Below, one piece after another: positions 15,695 to 24,818 of a stretch of DNA of 64,000 nucleotides (position 1 is the stretch's first letter; every line of letters starts with the position of its first letter). The notes beneath the pieces are model-generated. The model saw only the letters and a list, made by a program, of their open reading frames with translations, searched no databases and was not told the DNA's origin. A program made the position numbers and the translations under genes. Location of the stretch: contig CAYONZ010000004.1 of assembly GCA_964405465.1 (NCBI GenBank), positions 1 through 64,000 of the forward strand, given 5' to 3'. The DNA is from CAYONZ01 sp964405465. Its GTDB lineage: Bacteria > Bdellovibrionota > Bdellovibrionia > Bdellovibrionales > JAMPXM01.

Positions 15695-18015
15695 TCCAAT
15701 CCAAGTTCTCGCATTCTTGCGGGCCATTTCTCGCCATATTGTTTCTGTAGAAGAGATGTGATCGCTTGTTTCTGTTCTTCCTTTTTTTGGAGCAGTTGTT
15801 CGAGTTGGGCGTCAGCCTTTGCTGGCGTTCTCGAGCCCCCGACATAGCTCACATCATGGTGCGCATTTCGAACACTCAACCTCACTTCAGTCTCTAAAAA
15901 TTCATTGCGGAGTTGCCAAATTCTTTGCAACTGACCAGAAGCCAGCTGACCAGAGGTTTGAGAAACGCTGTTGCTCGGGAACTGCAGGCTCTCGGCAACT
16001 TGCTGAGGACCATTCCGGCGAGCCGCGCTGCTGGCGATGTCATAGCTGAGATCGTGAAACGCTTGCGATTCTCTTCCGGCACGAGTTTGTGCGAGTTCAC
16101 GCAGGGCTCGAAGCTTGTCGGCCTCGTTGGTGATTTTATTCATTTGATAAAGGCGCTGGATATCACCAACGGAATTTTCATAGTGATGTACTGCCGTGCT
16201 GAGATCACCCTGGGCCGCAGAATTTTCGGCAAGGCTCGAAAGCCCCTGGCGCCGCCCCTGAAGTGCGTGCGCCAAGCGAACGCTTGATCCTGACTCCTCG
16301 GCTATGGCGACGTTGAGCGAGTGGCGGCCCACCATCTGTTCTGCGGCTTGGGTCGGCGTGAGGTCAGATCCCATAATTTGTCGGTGAATTTTTGTAAGCC
16401 CTAATTCCGTCTGCTCGATTTTTTCGGAGAGGGCTTTGATTTTTGTAGGATCCGTGGTTGCAGAAAGTTCAGAGTTCAATCTTGCAATAGCTTGTTCTGC
16501 CGCCAGTTTTTGTTTGAACAGCGAAGCTTCATTCGTCACCTGGGAAGCGCCAGCTCGGGCGTAATTTTCGAAATCACCTGCATAACCCATACGGATAAGG
16601 ACTTCGCGATCTTCTTTGGCGACGCCAAGCTCTTTTAATCTTTTGAGTTTGGCGCGAATTTGCTCAGGTGTATAGGCACCCACTCGGCCACCTTCAGCGC
16701 GACCGATGGCATGAACATCATCGACAACGGCGTCGACGAGGTTTATTTTTTTACCAGTTTTTGGATCGATCACCTCACGATTGAGATTCGGAAAATTTTC
16801 GCGAAGTTTTGTTTTTCGAGCCGCATCCGTCAATCTTGCATTTTGTGCCACTACCCCACGCATTTCATTGGCTTCAGTGGCATTATATCCATCTCTTGCG
16901 GCGAGCTCGCGCACTCTTGCGTTCTGTGCTGCCCGATCGGTGTTCATGGTGATGTTCGATCCAGCTTGAAGGTTTTCGCTTCGAGCGAGAGTCTGGCCGA
17001 CATCTGCGGCCTGTGCAGTACGCTCTAGTCCAGCAAGCTCAGCAACTTTAGAGGCACGCCGAACGGCCGAGACGGCCGCACCGGCCCCAGTGACCAACAT
17101 GGCGGCGTCAGCAAGATTTTCGCAAACAATCGCTGTCGCCCGAAGATTGTTGTAGCACTCGATTTCAACTCCCATCTGATGGAGTCTTGCTTTTGCTGCG
17201 GCCCAAATTCCAGCTGAAGGTTTTTGAGAGGCAGCAAGATCGTCGATTTGTTTTTTGTACCAAGAGAGGTATTCTTTTTCGTCTTTATTAAAGCGAGAAT
17301 TTTGCGCGAAATTTGAAAATGCCATTGGTCCGATGGAACTTGCAAACCAGTTTTCAAGACGCTTGCGCTCAGGAGAAATAATCACCTGAGAGATTTCGCT
17401 ACAACTCATTTTATTTAGTTTTTCATCTGATGGAATTTTAACCCACAAAACTTTTGGACGTGATAAGTTGGCCGCTGCAAAAAGTTTCTTTTTGTTTGCA
17501 AGCTGGGCGGAACATACTTTATTGATCTCTTGTTCTTTTTCGAGATCAAGAGTGAATTGCGCGGCTCGCTCACTACCTCGCCGTACGAGATTCACTATTG
17601 CTCCAAGGGTTGCATCGTAGCCACCTACCGCACAGCCAGCAATGGTTTGGGATCTGTCCAAAACGCTTTGCACAAAGACATTTCTCTCGGTGCAGTCGAG
17701 AGCGTACTCCTCAACTTTGCTGCCATTTTGTTTAATTTTGGCGTACACGTCCTGACACATCTTCGAAGCTTTCAATGCCAGACAAGCACTTTTATTTGTT
17801 GTGAATAGTTGTTCAAGTGTGCCAGACGAGGTGTTGGGAAGTGTTTTGTGTTCCGAACATTTTGCTCCTTCAGCACGAGCCAAGGGCATTGCAAAAGAAA
17901 ATGAAAATTGAAAAAGTAAAAGGCAGAAAATCAGGTGCTGGAGGTACAAGGCGTGTTGGTGTCGAGTGTTTAAAAGCTGTCGAGGCGATATGAGTCTTGA
18001 ATCAATCAACTGCAT
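15691..18015 (-). CDS. Very large exported protein of unknown function
   Basis: About 775 residues from an ATG at 18015, the last ATG before the hydrophobic signal (LIFCLLLFQFSFSFAMPLA). In-frame upstream starts exist at 18081 (ATG) and 18099 (TTG), none with a clear ribosome site. The N-terminal third contains many Cys (CSEH, CLALKASKMCQDVY, CTERN). The middle has a GAGAAVSAVRRASKVAELAG helix, and about residues 375-490 hold a domain with DAVVDDVHAIGRAEGG and REVLIRMGYAG of a kind I associate with Bdellovibrio-type large secreted proteins. The C-terminal half is Ala/Glu/Gln-rich helix, probably coiled coil. No enzyme motif was recognised. It converges on the GNAT gene with a 4-nt overlap. 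Confidence 0.68.
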   Translation of the reverse strand: MQLIDSRLISPRQLLNTRHQHALYLQHLIFCLLLFQFSFSFAMPLARAEGAKCSEHKTLPNTSSGTLEQLFTTNKSACLALKASKMCQDVYAKIKQNGSKVEEYALDCTERNVFVQSVLDRSQTIAGCAVGGYDATLGAIVNLVRRGSERAAQFTLDLEKEQEINKVCSAQLANKKKLFAAANLSRPKVLWVKIPSDEKLNKMSCSEISQVIISPERKRLENWFASSIGPMAFSNFAQNSRFNKDEKEYLSWYKKQIDDLAASQKPSAGIWAAAKARLHQMGVEIECYNNLRATAIVCENLADAAMLVTGAGAAVSAVRRASKVAELAGLERTAQAADVGQTLARSENLQAGSNITMNTDRAAQNARVRELAARDGYNATEANEMRGVVAQNARLTDAARKTKLRENFPNLNREVIDPKTGKKINLVDAVVDDVHAIGRAEGGRVGAYTPEQIRAKLKRLKELGVAKEDREVLIRMGYAGDFENYARAGASQVTNEASLFKQKLAAEQAIARLNSELSATTDPTKIKALSEKIEQTELGLTKIHRQIMGSDLTPTQAAEQMVGRHSLNVAIAEESGSSVRLAHALQGRRQGLSSLAENSAAQGDLSTAVHHYENSVGDIQRLYQMNKITNEADKLRALRELAQTRAGRESQAFHDLSYDIASSAARRNGPQQVAESLQFPSNSVSQTSGQLASGQLQRIWQLRNEFLETEVRLSVRNAHHDVSYVGGSRTPAKADAQLEQLLQKKEEQKQAITSLLQKQYGEKWPARMRELGLD

Positions 18016-18090
18016 TCGTGGCCAATTCGTGCAAGTCGTGAAATTCCAGAGGAAGTAGGCAAAGGTTTTCCAATTGGTCATGTGTATTAC

Positions 18091-18108
18091 ATCGGTCAAA
18101 ACCGATGC
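18091..18108. promoter_or_regulatory. Perfect inverted repeat near the start of the large exported protein
   Basis: CATCGGT and ACCGATG are separated by 4 nt. It lies 76 nt upstream of the ATG at 18015, and overlaps the alternative TTG start at 18099. It could be an operator for a dimeric regulator or an RNA hairpin in the leader. Confidence 0.35.
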
Positions 18109-18459
18109 TCATTTGAGAAATACAGGCACATTTTAGCTGGCTTATGCGAGCGGTGCCTATCCATCAGGTTTGGTAAACCGTTTCGTTTTGAGACATAGTC
18201 CTTGATTAGAAAATAAAAAATCGAGCCAAGTGGTCAGGCAGAATCATTCGACAATTGAAAGTGCCAAAAATTGCGCCTGTTGTTGTTTGCGCGGCCCATG
18301 GGCGTCTTTGGGGTTGCTCCACCGACGTTTTACTGACGTTCCAGATCAATTCCGAGCAAGCTGGTGCCGCCAGAACGAGATCGATATTTGCATTGCTTTT
18401 GTCCAAGGGTACACCAAGCCGCCAAAAAAAATTGTGACAAAATATAGAAAAGGACGACA
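18109..18459. other. Intergenic region between divergent genes
   Basis: 351 nt upstream of the symporter gene. Open frames on both strands are short and lack start signals. I see no clear promoter hexamers apart from an AT-rich stretch just before the ribosome site AAGGAC of the symporter. Confidence 0.4.
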
Positions 18460-19725
18460 ATGAAAGAAGAAACGACAAAGAAGAGCAAAGCGCGAGGTTT
18501 CAAGTTTCAGCCTAGTTTGACAACATGGATTTTTGTTTCACTTTTTTTGGGTGCGATACTTGGAATTTATTTTCCTGATATTGCGCATGCGATAAAACCA
18601 TTTCGTACAGTTTTTTTAAATGGAGTGAAGTGTATTATTGCTCCGTTGATTTTTTCTTCAATTGTGACGGGTATTAATTCATCGGGCTCTGTGAAAGGCC
18701 TGGGCAAAACAGGTTTGCGTGCGATTATTTGGTTTGAAATTGCGACAACTCTTGCGCTCGCGATTGGTTTGTTTTTTGTGAATTGGTTGCGTCCGGGTGA
18801 TGGGTTGTCGATTGGACAACAGGCCACCCAAACTGCAGTGCAAACTCTGCCACAAACCAAAATGACCTTCGCTGGATTTATTGAACATTTACTGCCGACG
18901 AATTTTGTTGAGGCAGTCGGTAAGGGAGATGTGCTGCAAATCGTTTTATTCTCCGTCGTCTTTGGTGTCGCTCTCTTAATGACCGGAGCAAAAGGCAAAC
19001 CCGTACTTGCATTTTGCGAGGGGTTAAGTCAGGTGATGTTTAAGTTCACCGAGTTGATCATGAAACTTGCTCCAATTGGAGTTGGAGCAGCCATGGCTGG
19101 CTCAATCGCCGAGCATGGACTTTCTGTTTTATTGCCGATGGCAAAAATGGTGGGCACTCTCTATTTGGCCTTAGGTGTTTTCGTGATTTTAGTTTTAGTG
19201 CCAGGGCTGCTTTGGGCCAAAGTTAAAATTGTGCCATTTATGCGTGAATTAAGGCCGAGCGTGGCTTTGGCATTTGCGACAACCTCGAGTGAGTCAGCGT
19301 ATCCTGGAGCTTTGCAGTCTTTAGAAAAAATGGGAGTTCCCAATCGAGTGGCCAGTTTTGTTTTGCCTCTTGGCTACAGTTTTAATCTCGATGGTTCGAC
19401 TTTGTATTTGGCGATAGCTTCGGTTTTTATTGCGCAAGCAGCGCACATTGAGCTTTCACTGCATTCACAATTGGCAATGATGCTGATGCTGATGTTGACA
19501 ACCAAAGGAGTCGCTGCCGTACCACGTGCCTCTATGGTTGTACTATCGGCGACGTTGGTTGCGTTCGGTTTGCCTCTCGAAGGAGTGGCCTTGATTATGG
19601 GTGTTGATGAATTCATGGATATGGCCCGCACATCGGTGAATCTCATGGGTAACTGTGTTGCCACGGCAGTGGTCTCGCACTGGGAAGGCGAAAAGCTTTC
19701 GCCTGAGTTTCAAGAACATAAGTAG
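18460..19725 (+). CDS. Dicarboxylate/amino acid:cation symporter (DAACS, GltP/DctA type)
   Basis: 421 residues, usual for the family, with AAGGAC before the ATG. It has at least eight hydrophobic spans. The signatures are TTSSESAYPGALQSLEKMG (re-entrant loop HP1 with the serine-rich SSE motif), LPLGYSFNLDGSTLYLAIA (the NxxGxx-type unwound helix) and the HP2 motif near MLMLMLTTKGVAAVPRAS. The C-terminal helix has EFMDMARTSVNLMGNCVAT, whose Asp, Arg/Thr and Asn positions contact substrate and cation. It imports glutamate, aspartate or C4-dicarboxylates with H+ or Na+; the substrate cannot be told by eye. Monocistronic. A 161-bp repeat copy and a strong terminator lie just downstream. Confidence 0.92.
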   Translation: MKEETTKKSKARGFKFQPSLTTWIFVSLFLGAILGIYFPDIAHAIKPFRTVFLNGVKCIIAPLIFSSIVTGINSSGSVKGLGKTGLRAIIWFEIATTLALAIGLFFVNWLRPGDGLSIGQQATQTAVQTLPQTKMTFAGFIEHLLPTNFVEAVGKGDVLQIVLFSVVFGVALLMTGAKGKPVLAFCEGLSQVMFKFTELIMKLAPIGVGAAMAGSIAEHGLSVLLPMAKMVGTLYLALGVFVILVLVPGLLWAKVKIVPFMRELRPSVALAFATTSSESAYPGALQSLEKMGVPNRVASFVLPLGYSFNLDGSTLYLAIASVFIAQAAHIELSLHSQLAMMLMLMLTTKGVAAVPRASMVVLSATLVAFGLPLEGVALIMGVDEFMDMARTSVNLMGNCVATAVVSHWEGEKLSPEFQEHK

Positions 19726-19752
19726 CGGTGTGTCCTGATCGGACTGACAACC

Positions 19753-19913
19753 TAGGGCGTGTCCTCAATTGGCTAGACTACTACGCAAAAGCAATAGAAA
19801 CGATTTGAGCGTTGCTCGTCGTCGAAATAGCACCACTATTTCTCCTCCTCGTGCCTTCAACTCATTTCTATTGCTTCCGCTCGCGACGTCCGACCAATTG
19901 AGGACACGCCCTA
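19753..19913. repeat. 161-bp fold-back repeat, copy 2
   Basis: It has the same length, 20-bp termini and paired inner blocks as copy 1, in the same orientation. It differs from the consensus by one base (C for T in AAACGATTT). It is bounded by TA on both sides and sits between the symporter stop (19725) and its apparent terminator (19940-19991), as if inserted into the 3' untranslated region. A weak look-alike of its left end (GTGTCCTGATCGGACTGAC) occurs at about 19731-19749. Confidence 0.9.
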
Positions 19914-19939
19914 ATGAAATTCAAAAAAGATCAAAACAA

Positions 19940-19991
19940 AAATACCTTTGCGCTTTAGGACATCGCCTAACACTACAAAGGTATTTTTTTT
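19940..19991. terminator. Strong bidirectional intrinsic terminator
   Basis: AAATACCTTTG (19940-19950) pairs perfectly with CAAAGGTATTT (19976-19986) and is followed by a run of T to 19991. On the minus strand the stem is followed by TTTTTGTTTT, so it should stop both the symporter transcript and the facing protease transcript. Confidence 0.85.
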
Positions 19992-20014
19992 ACTCAATTT
20001 CAAAAAACGAAAAA

Positions 20015-20905
20015 TTAATTTCGTGTGGCATTGAACGGGTTGGGATCTTTGGAATACCAACAAGATGGACGAACGCCATTGGACTGTCGAACATGGCGGG
20101 GATCACAAAAGGCTTTGTATTGTGGGTACTGATTCAGCTCATAGGCAGGAGAGATGGGGCACAGTGAGGCTGCTACATACGTATCCAGACGACACTGTGG
20201 GTCTGGGTGCCCCTCCATTGTGACGGCGACCTTTTCACGCGATGGTTTGGTGTAATTGGGGCGTGTGCTAAAATCGAGGCCACGCGCAAGTGCTAGGCCC
20301 GCTACCACCGAGCGCATGCAGATGGCTTGGTCATTCGGAGTTTGAAAATTTCTAAAGCAGGCCATTTGCGCAAAAGAATCGATGGGGTGCCGGCGAACCC
20401 AAGCGACGTTGTCTTGATACGAAAGCACGATGCGCATGCACTTTAGGGTTCCCCAATAATCGGCCTCTCCTTCGGCGGAAGCCCAATTCATGCTTTCGGA
20501 GTAGGTTGGAGCTCCCCCGAGATGATGACCGATTTCATGACAGGCCACCATGCGCAGGCCATCTTCGGTCATAAATGGTGAGCTTGCTAGTCCACCGTAC
20601 ATAGTGACGTAGCGAACAGATTCAGGTTCGCCCCGAGAGGCGAAGGCATTAAACTGATTGGAATCCCACTCCGAGACTATTTTGAATTTCATTCCACGCT
20701 GTTTAAAAATCGGTTGATAGATGTTTGAAATTTCATCGAGAATTCGGTGAAAGGTTATCTTGTCTATCGAATGTGGAGCGGGATCTGTTGGTGTCGGCGG
20801 AAGCACTCCTGCACCACCTCGGTTGAGTTCGCAAAGAACCTGGGCTTGTGAGATGGTAGAGTTGAATGCCAGAGAAATGCCTAGAAAAAACTGAATGAAT
20901 CTCAT
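20015..20905 (-). CDS. Secreted HExxH metalloprotease-like protein
   Basis: 296 residues with the strong site GGGAGGGAAA before the ATG. The signal peptide ends near ISQAQ. The zinc site is HEIGHHLGG at about residue 128, followed about 20 residues later by SAEGEADYWG, so the third ligand is probably the Glu of the GEADYW motif, a gluzincin pattern resembling M48-like proteases but in a soluble secreted protein. Six or more Cys suggest disulfides. No pro-domain is evident. With the lipoprotein protease at 12030 and the M1 peptidase at 31042 it adds to a set of envelope or secreted proteases. Its 3' end meets the terminator at 19940-19991. Confidence 0.78.
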   Translation of the reverse strand: MRFIQFFLGISLAFNSTISQAQVLCELNRGGAGVLPPTPTDPAPHSIDKITFHRILDEISNIYQPIFKQRGMKFKIVSEWDSNQFNAFASRGEPESVRYVTMYGGLASSPFMTEDGLRMVACHEIGHHLGGAPTYSESMNWASAEGEADYWGTLKCMRIVLSYQDNVAWVRRHPIDSFAQMACFRNFQTPNDQAICMRSVVAGLALARGLDFSTRPNYTKPSREKVAVTMEGHPDPQCRLDTYVAASLCPISPAYELNQYPQYKAFCDPRHVRQSNGVRPSCWYSKDPNPFNATRN

Positions 20906-21118
20906 TTTCCCTCCCGATATGTTCCCATAAACAGATGCTATTTGATGAGATTTCTGTCAACTCAATAGATCTGCAAAAAAACTTATAGAAGGTATAAGTG
21001 AGTGTCTTGATGGTCGCACTTTTTGACCGCACGTCATAATTATACTGAATGAGCGTACGGCGACGATTTGTTTCAGCCCAGCTGGCATTTTGTAAAGCCC
21101 TCGTTGAGGGCCATGAAA

Positions 21119-21697
21119 CTAGAGTACTGTCTTTAAAAGGTTCCAAACCTCTTCAATCGTACCAGTGCCCGCAATGTCTTTTACCTTGCCGGTAGGCTTG
21201 TAGTATTCAAGGCACGGAGCGCTCTCAGAAACATAGGTCTCAATGCGTTTTTGAATAACGGCGGGATCTGCATCATCAGCTCGGCCCTCTTGTGCGGCCC
21301 GATTGGCGAGTCGCTTTTTAACATCTTCAAGAGGCACGACTAAGTTCAGCACCAGGCTTGGACTTCTTCCAGTTTTCGACAAGATTTTTTCAAGAGCTTG
21401 GGCTTGTGAAACATTGCGCGGAAAGCCATCAAGCAAAAAGCCTTGGGCGACATCGGGGCGAGCGAGACGTTCTTCAACCATGGCGATGGTGACCTCGTCA
21501 GGCACGAGCTTACCAGCGTTGGAGTATTCTTTGGCTTTGCGGCCAAGTTCGGTGTCGTTTTTGATGTGATAGCGAAACATGTCGCCAGTTGAAATATGTG
21601 GAATCTTGAGAAACTCACTGATGGTTTTTGACTGCGTCCCCTTGCCAGCTCCTGGAGGGCCAAAGATCAAGATGTTTTTGTTCGATGAATTGTTCAT
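21119..21697 (-). CDS. adk: Adenylate kinase, short-lid type
   Basis: 192 residues from the ATG at 21697, preceded by GGGAGA; the open frame extends 36 codons further upstream but that part does not match the family. Signatures: P-loop GPPGAGKGTQ near residue 10, STGDMFR (NMP site), LLDGFPRN, and RLANRAAQEGRADDADPAV with the short lid instead of the Cys-rich zinc lid. It catalyses ATP + AMP = 2 ADP in the cytoplasm. It stands alone rather than beside secY as in many bacteria. Confidence 0.95.
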   Translation of the reverse strand: MNNSSNKNILIFGPPGAGKGTQSKTISEFLKIPHISTGDMFRYHIKNDTELGRKAKEYSNAGKLVPDEVTIAMVEERLARPDVAQGFLLDGFPRNVSQAQALEKILSKTGRSPSLVLNLVVPLEDVKKRLANRAAQEGRADDADPAVIQKRIETYVSESAPCLEYYKPTGKVKDIAGTGTIEEVWNLLKTVL

Positions 21698-22035
21698 TCT
21701 GCAGATCTCCCATTGGTGTGGCTCGGGCTTCAATACAAACCAGAGCACGGGCTTCGCTAGAGCTGGCGACGGGGTCGTTGGCACCGAGAAGCGGGTCATT
21801 ATCAAAACATTTTAGAAAACTATTATTTCGTGTCTCGTTGGCAAGTCAATATGATTGTCGGAAGGGGGCCGGCCCAAACTTTGGCGTCCCAATCCAAAAG
21901 TTAGGCAGTCGGGCAAGATGTGGGGGAGGCGCTTTGCTATTGAGTTGCTTTAGAGCGTTAGTAAGCAAAGATCTCGACTGGAACGGTCTCTGCACGCTTG
22001 GCCTTTAGTGATGAATCGATTTGCAGGAGGCCTAG
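21698..22035. other. Intergenic region between divergent genes
   Basis: 338 nt between adk and the gene at 22036. It contains a GC-rich stretch with a GGGCCGGCCC palindrome near 21870. I see no RNA gene, clear promoter or further coding sequence. Confidence 0.4.
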
Positions 22036-22944
22036 TTGCAAAGAAATCCAGTTTATTTTTTAATGATAGTGTTGGCGATCTTTTTGACAGGTATGGGCAG
22101 TGGCTCCGATGCCTGGGGTTTGCCGCAAAAAAGTCGAACGCCTGAACAGATCATCGAGGTCTTGGCCAAGGCTTCTCGGATTGAAAATGAATCAGTTTGG
22201 CAAGATCTTGTGCGCCGATCTTCGCAAGATCATCTGCGCGTTGTTTTAAACGATTACCGTGATCAGGTGGTCACCGTATTGCGAGAGTATTTTGCGCATT
22301 CTCGCCAAGAGTTGGCACAAAGTGGAAGTCCCTTTGCGGATTCCAAGATTCCATTTTTTGAGACCGATCAGTTTGGGCGCTTGCGTTTCAATGAAAAAAA
22401 ATGGAGTGACGTTTATATGGGACGCCTGCCACTCACAAGAGAAGAGCTTTACGACATGGCTTTGCACATTCAAGTTTTGGCGATGGTGGGAGCGATTGAA
22501 TATGCGCGCCTAGAAGCCGATCAAGTGGCATTGGCTACGGACGCAACAGAGATCAATGGCGAAAGTCGCATCAGTAGAAATTTTGCTAAGAGTTCGCTGG
22601 CCTTGGTCATGTCGATGGCCGCCTTGAAGTTTGTGCCACTAGAAGTGGCACAACGGGTCTTTCCGATTTTGATGTTGTCCTACTCCGCCTATGTTGTTGC
22701 TAAAGTGTTCAATTTCGCTGGCTCATTTCGCAAGCGTGACCGGCTGCGCGCTTCCATTCACGAAATGAAAGACATGCAGCTCCCGCTTGGGTTGAAAAAA
22801 CTTTTTTTTATGAATCAAGTGATGAGCTTGGTTTTGCGTGAACATCAGATCGATCCGCCGCAAATCTTTTCTTCAGTGCTCAAGAGCGTATCGCGCAAAG
22901 AGCCGAGTGTGCAGATTTCACAGTGCCAAGATCTGATTCCCTAA
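22036..22944 (+). CDS. Exported or membrane protein of unknown function
   Basis: 302 residues from a TTG start. The TTG is decided by a perfect AGGAGG (22025-22030) 5 nt upstream and by the signal peptide that follows (VYFLMIVLAIFLTGMG, cut near DAWG). The rest is mostly helical, with a hydrophobic hairpin at about 190-235 (SSLALVMSMAALKF and VFPILMLSYSAYVVAKVF) that probably crosses the membrane twice, flanked by charged amphipathic helices. No family was recognised. Confidence 0.65.
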   Translation: MQRNPVYFLMIVLAIFLTGMGSGSDAWGLPQKSRTPEQIIEVLAKASRIENESVWQDLVRRSSQDHLRVVLNDYRDQVVTVLREYFAHSRQELAQSGSPFADSKIPFFETDQFGRLRFNEKKWSDVYMGRLPLTREELYDMALHIQVLAMVGAIEYARLEADQVALATDATEINGESRISRNFAKSSLALVMSMAALKFVPLEVAQRVFPILMLSYSAYVVAKVFNFAGSFRKRDRLRASIHEMKDMQLPLGLKKLFFMNQVMSLVLREHQIDPPQIFSSVLKSVSRKEPSVQISQCQDLIP

Positions 22945-22960
22945 AAAGACTTCTTCTTTT

Positions 22961-23000
22961 GGGGTGCGATTGGATTCTACTTGAAACCACCCAATCGCCC
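22961..23000 (+). terminator. Hairpin after the 22036-22944 gene; gap 22945-23247
   Basis: GCGATTGG (22966-22973) pairs with CCAATCGC (22991-22998), 20 nt after the stop. There is no T-run, so termination is not certain. The rest of the 303-nt gap to the next start shows nothing else that I can support. Confidence 0.35.
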
Positions 23001-23247
23001 AGTAAGAGTGAGGAGACCTCCTAGAGCAAACTAAGAGTGCGCGCAACGCCTTGCTGAAAATCCAGATAAAGAAAATGTTAATTTTTGTGTAGGGTGCAGT
23101 TGTCGAACTGTTACGACGCTGTTGCTCCTCTGGATTGAGGGGCGGAGGTCATGTTCTGCGGCTCAGCTACGAATACATCGTGACTTTCTTCAGGCATAAA
23201 GGTTCAGTGGAGGGTTGAGAATAAATTTAGGCGAGGAGGCCAGATTC

Positions 23248-24687
23248 GTGGAGCTAAGGATAATTCAAGCAGGAATGGGAATAGGAATTTCCAATTGGGT
23301 GCTCGCTAATCAAGTGGCGCGCTGTGGGCAAATGGGTGTGGTCTCTGGCACTGCGATTGATTCGGTCTTTGTGAGAAGGCTACAAAATGGAGACCTTGGT
23401 GGACATATTCGCCGAGCTCTTCAAGCTTTTCCGTGCCAAGAGATAGCTCAAAGATTGTTTAAGAAATTTTATATAGAAGGTGGAAAGTCCGCGGCAGCAG
23501 CCTTTGCGCGTTTGCCGATGTTGACGGCAAAATTAACCAAAGATCAGAATGAACTTTTGGTCGTTTCGAATTTTGTCGAAGTATTTTTGGCTAAAGAGGG
23601 GCACAGCGGACCGATAGGAATCAATTTTCTTGAAAAGATTCAGATGCCGGTTTTGCCAAGCCTTTATGGGGCCATTCTCGCTGGTGTAGATTATGTCCTG
23701 ATGGGGGCTGGAATTCCGCGCGAGATTCCTGGCGTGCTTGATGGGCTGAGTGAGCATCAAGATGTGGAATACGGTCTTGCTGTTGAGGGAGCCAAACCCG
23801 AAGAAAAATTTCTTTTGCAGTTTTCTCCACAGAAGTTTTTTATGGAGTTGAAACTCCAAGAAATCAAACTTCGTCGACCAAAGTTTTTGGCGGTGATTTC
23901 GTCGACTGTGTTGGCAATGACTTTGGCGAAACGAGTGGCTCGGCCGGTTGATGGGTTTGTGGTGGAAGCTCCGACGGCAGGGGGCCACAATGCTCCTCCG
24001 CGAGGGAAGACGACTTTTAACGAGCGCGGAGAGCCTATCTATGGCGAACGTGATCTTGTGGATTTTAAGGTTTTAGTCGAGTTAGGGTTACCATTTTGGT
24101 TGGCTGGTTCGCGTGGCAGTCGGCAGGGTCTAAAGGATGCTTTGGCCTGTGGTGCTCAGGGTGTTCAAGTGGGAACGGCGTTTGCGCTCTGTGAAGAGTC
24201 AGGTTTGTTTGCTGGATATCGAAGATCGATGCTTGAGCAGTTAAAACGTGGTGAGGTTGATGTGTATACCGATGCACTGGCTTCGCCCACAGGATTTCCG
24301 TTTAAAGTGGCCCGAATGGCTGGCACGATTTCAGAACAAGGGGTCTATGAGGCTCGGGAGCGTTGTTGTGATTTGGGCTACTTGCGCTCACCCTATCGCA
24401 AAGAGGACGGAAGCCTTGGGTATCGTTGTGCCTCAGAACCTGTCGAAGCCTTTGTAAAAAAAGGTGGCGAATTGGGAGAAACTGTCGGGCGCAAATGCTT
24501 GTGCAATGGGTTGATGGCCACAATGGGGCTTGCGCAGTTGCAAGTTGGCAGCATTTTAGAAAAACCGATTTTTACCATAGGTGATGATATCAAAAATTTG
24601 GGCCCGCTGATCAAGAAAAGCCTCGATTTTTCAGCTCGCGATGTGATCGATTTTATTTTGGGAGAGGGAGAACCGCAACTGGCCTAG
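23248..24687 (+). CDS. Nitronate monooxygenase / 2-nitropropane dioxygenase-like flavoprotein
   Basis: 479 residues. The GTG at 23248 is chosen because a perfect AGGAGG (23234-23239) lies 8 nt upstream and the protein then starts directly at the first strand (MELRIIQAGMGIGISN); a TTG at 23215 abuts another purine run and is less likely. The fold is an FMN TIM barrel: QAGMGIGISNWVLA at the start, VDGFVVEAPTAGGHNAPP (phosphate/flavin loop with the catalytic-type His), then LACGAQGVQVGTAFALCEE near residue 315. It is longer than typical nitronate monooxygenases (about 320-360), with extra C-terminal Cys-containing segments (ERCCDLGYL, RKCLCNGLM). FabK-type enoyl reductases and PfaD-like proteins share this fold, so the substrate is open. 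Confidence 0.8.
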   Translation: MELRIIQAGMGIGISNWVLANQVARCGQMGVVSGTAIDSVFVRRLQNGDLGGHIRRALQAFPCQEIAQRLFKKFYIEGGKSAAAAFARLPMLTAKLTKDQNELLVVSNFVEVFLAKEGHSGPIGINFLEKIQMPVLPSLYGAILAGVDYVLMGAGIPREIPGVLDGLSEHQDVEYGLAVEGAKPEEKFLLQFSPQKFFMELKLQEIKLRRPKFLAVISSTVLAMTLAKRVARPVDGFVVEAPTAGGHNAPPRGKTTFNERGEPIYGERDLVDFKVLVELGLPFWLAGSRGSRQGLKDALACGAQGVQVGTAFALCEESGLFAGYRRSMLEQLKRGEVDVYTDALASPTGFPFKVARMAGTISEQGVYEARERCCDLGYLRSPYRKEDGSLGYRCASEPVEAFVKKGGELGETVGRKCLCNGLMATMGLAQLQVGSILEKPIFTIGDDIKNLGPLIKKSLDFSARDVIDFILGEGEPQLA

Positions 24688-24776
24688 TTTCATATCTGTT
24701 TGCTCATTGAATAAATGCCGAATTAGAGCTGAAAAAAATCGGTGGGCCTTCGGATAGGCTGATCTGCTGACCATTC

Positions 24777-24805
24777 AAAAAAAACTCCGGGATTGCTCCC
24801 GGAGT
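24777..24805 (-). terminator. Intrinsic terminator of the cupredoxin gene
   Basis: ACTCCGGGA (24784-24792) pairs perfectly with TCCCGGAGT (24797-24805) with a TTGC loop. On the minus strand the stem is followed by a run of T (A-run 24777-24784 on plus). It lies between convergent genes. Confidence 0.88.
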
Positions 24806-24818
24806 AAGTAAATAACAA

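Noticed and set aside
18206..18478. Minus-strand frame upstream of the symporter
   Set aside because: Overlaps the symporter start and has no start signals or domain.
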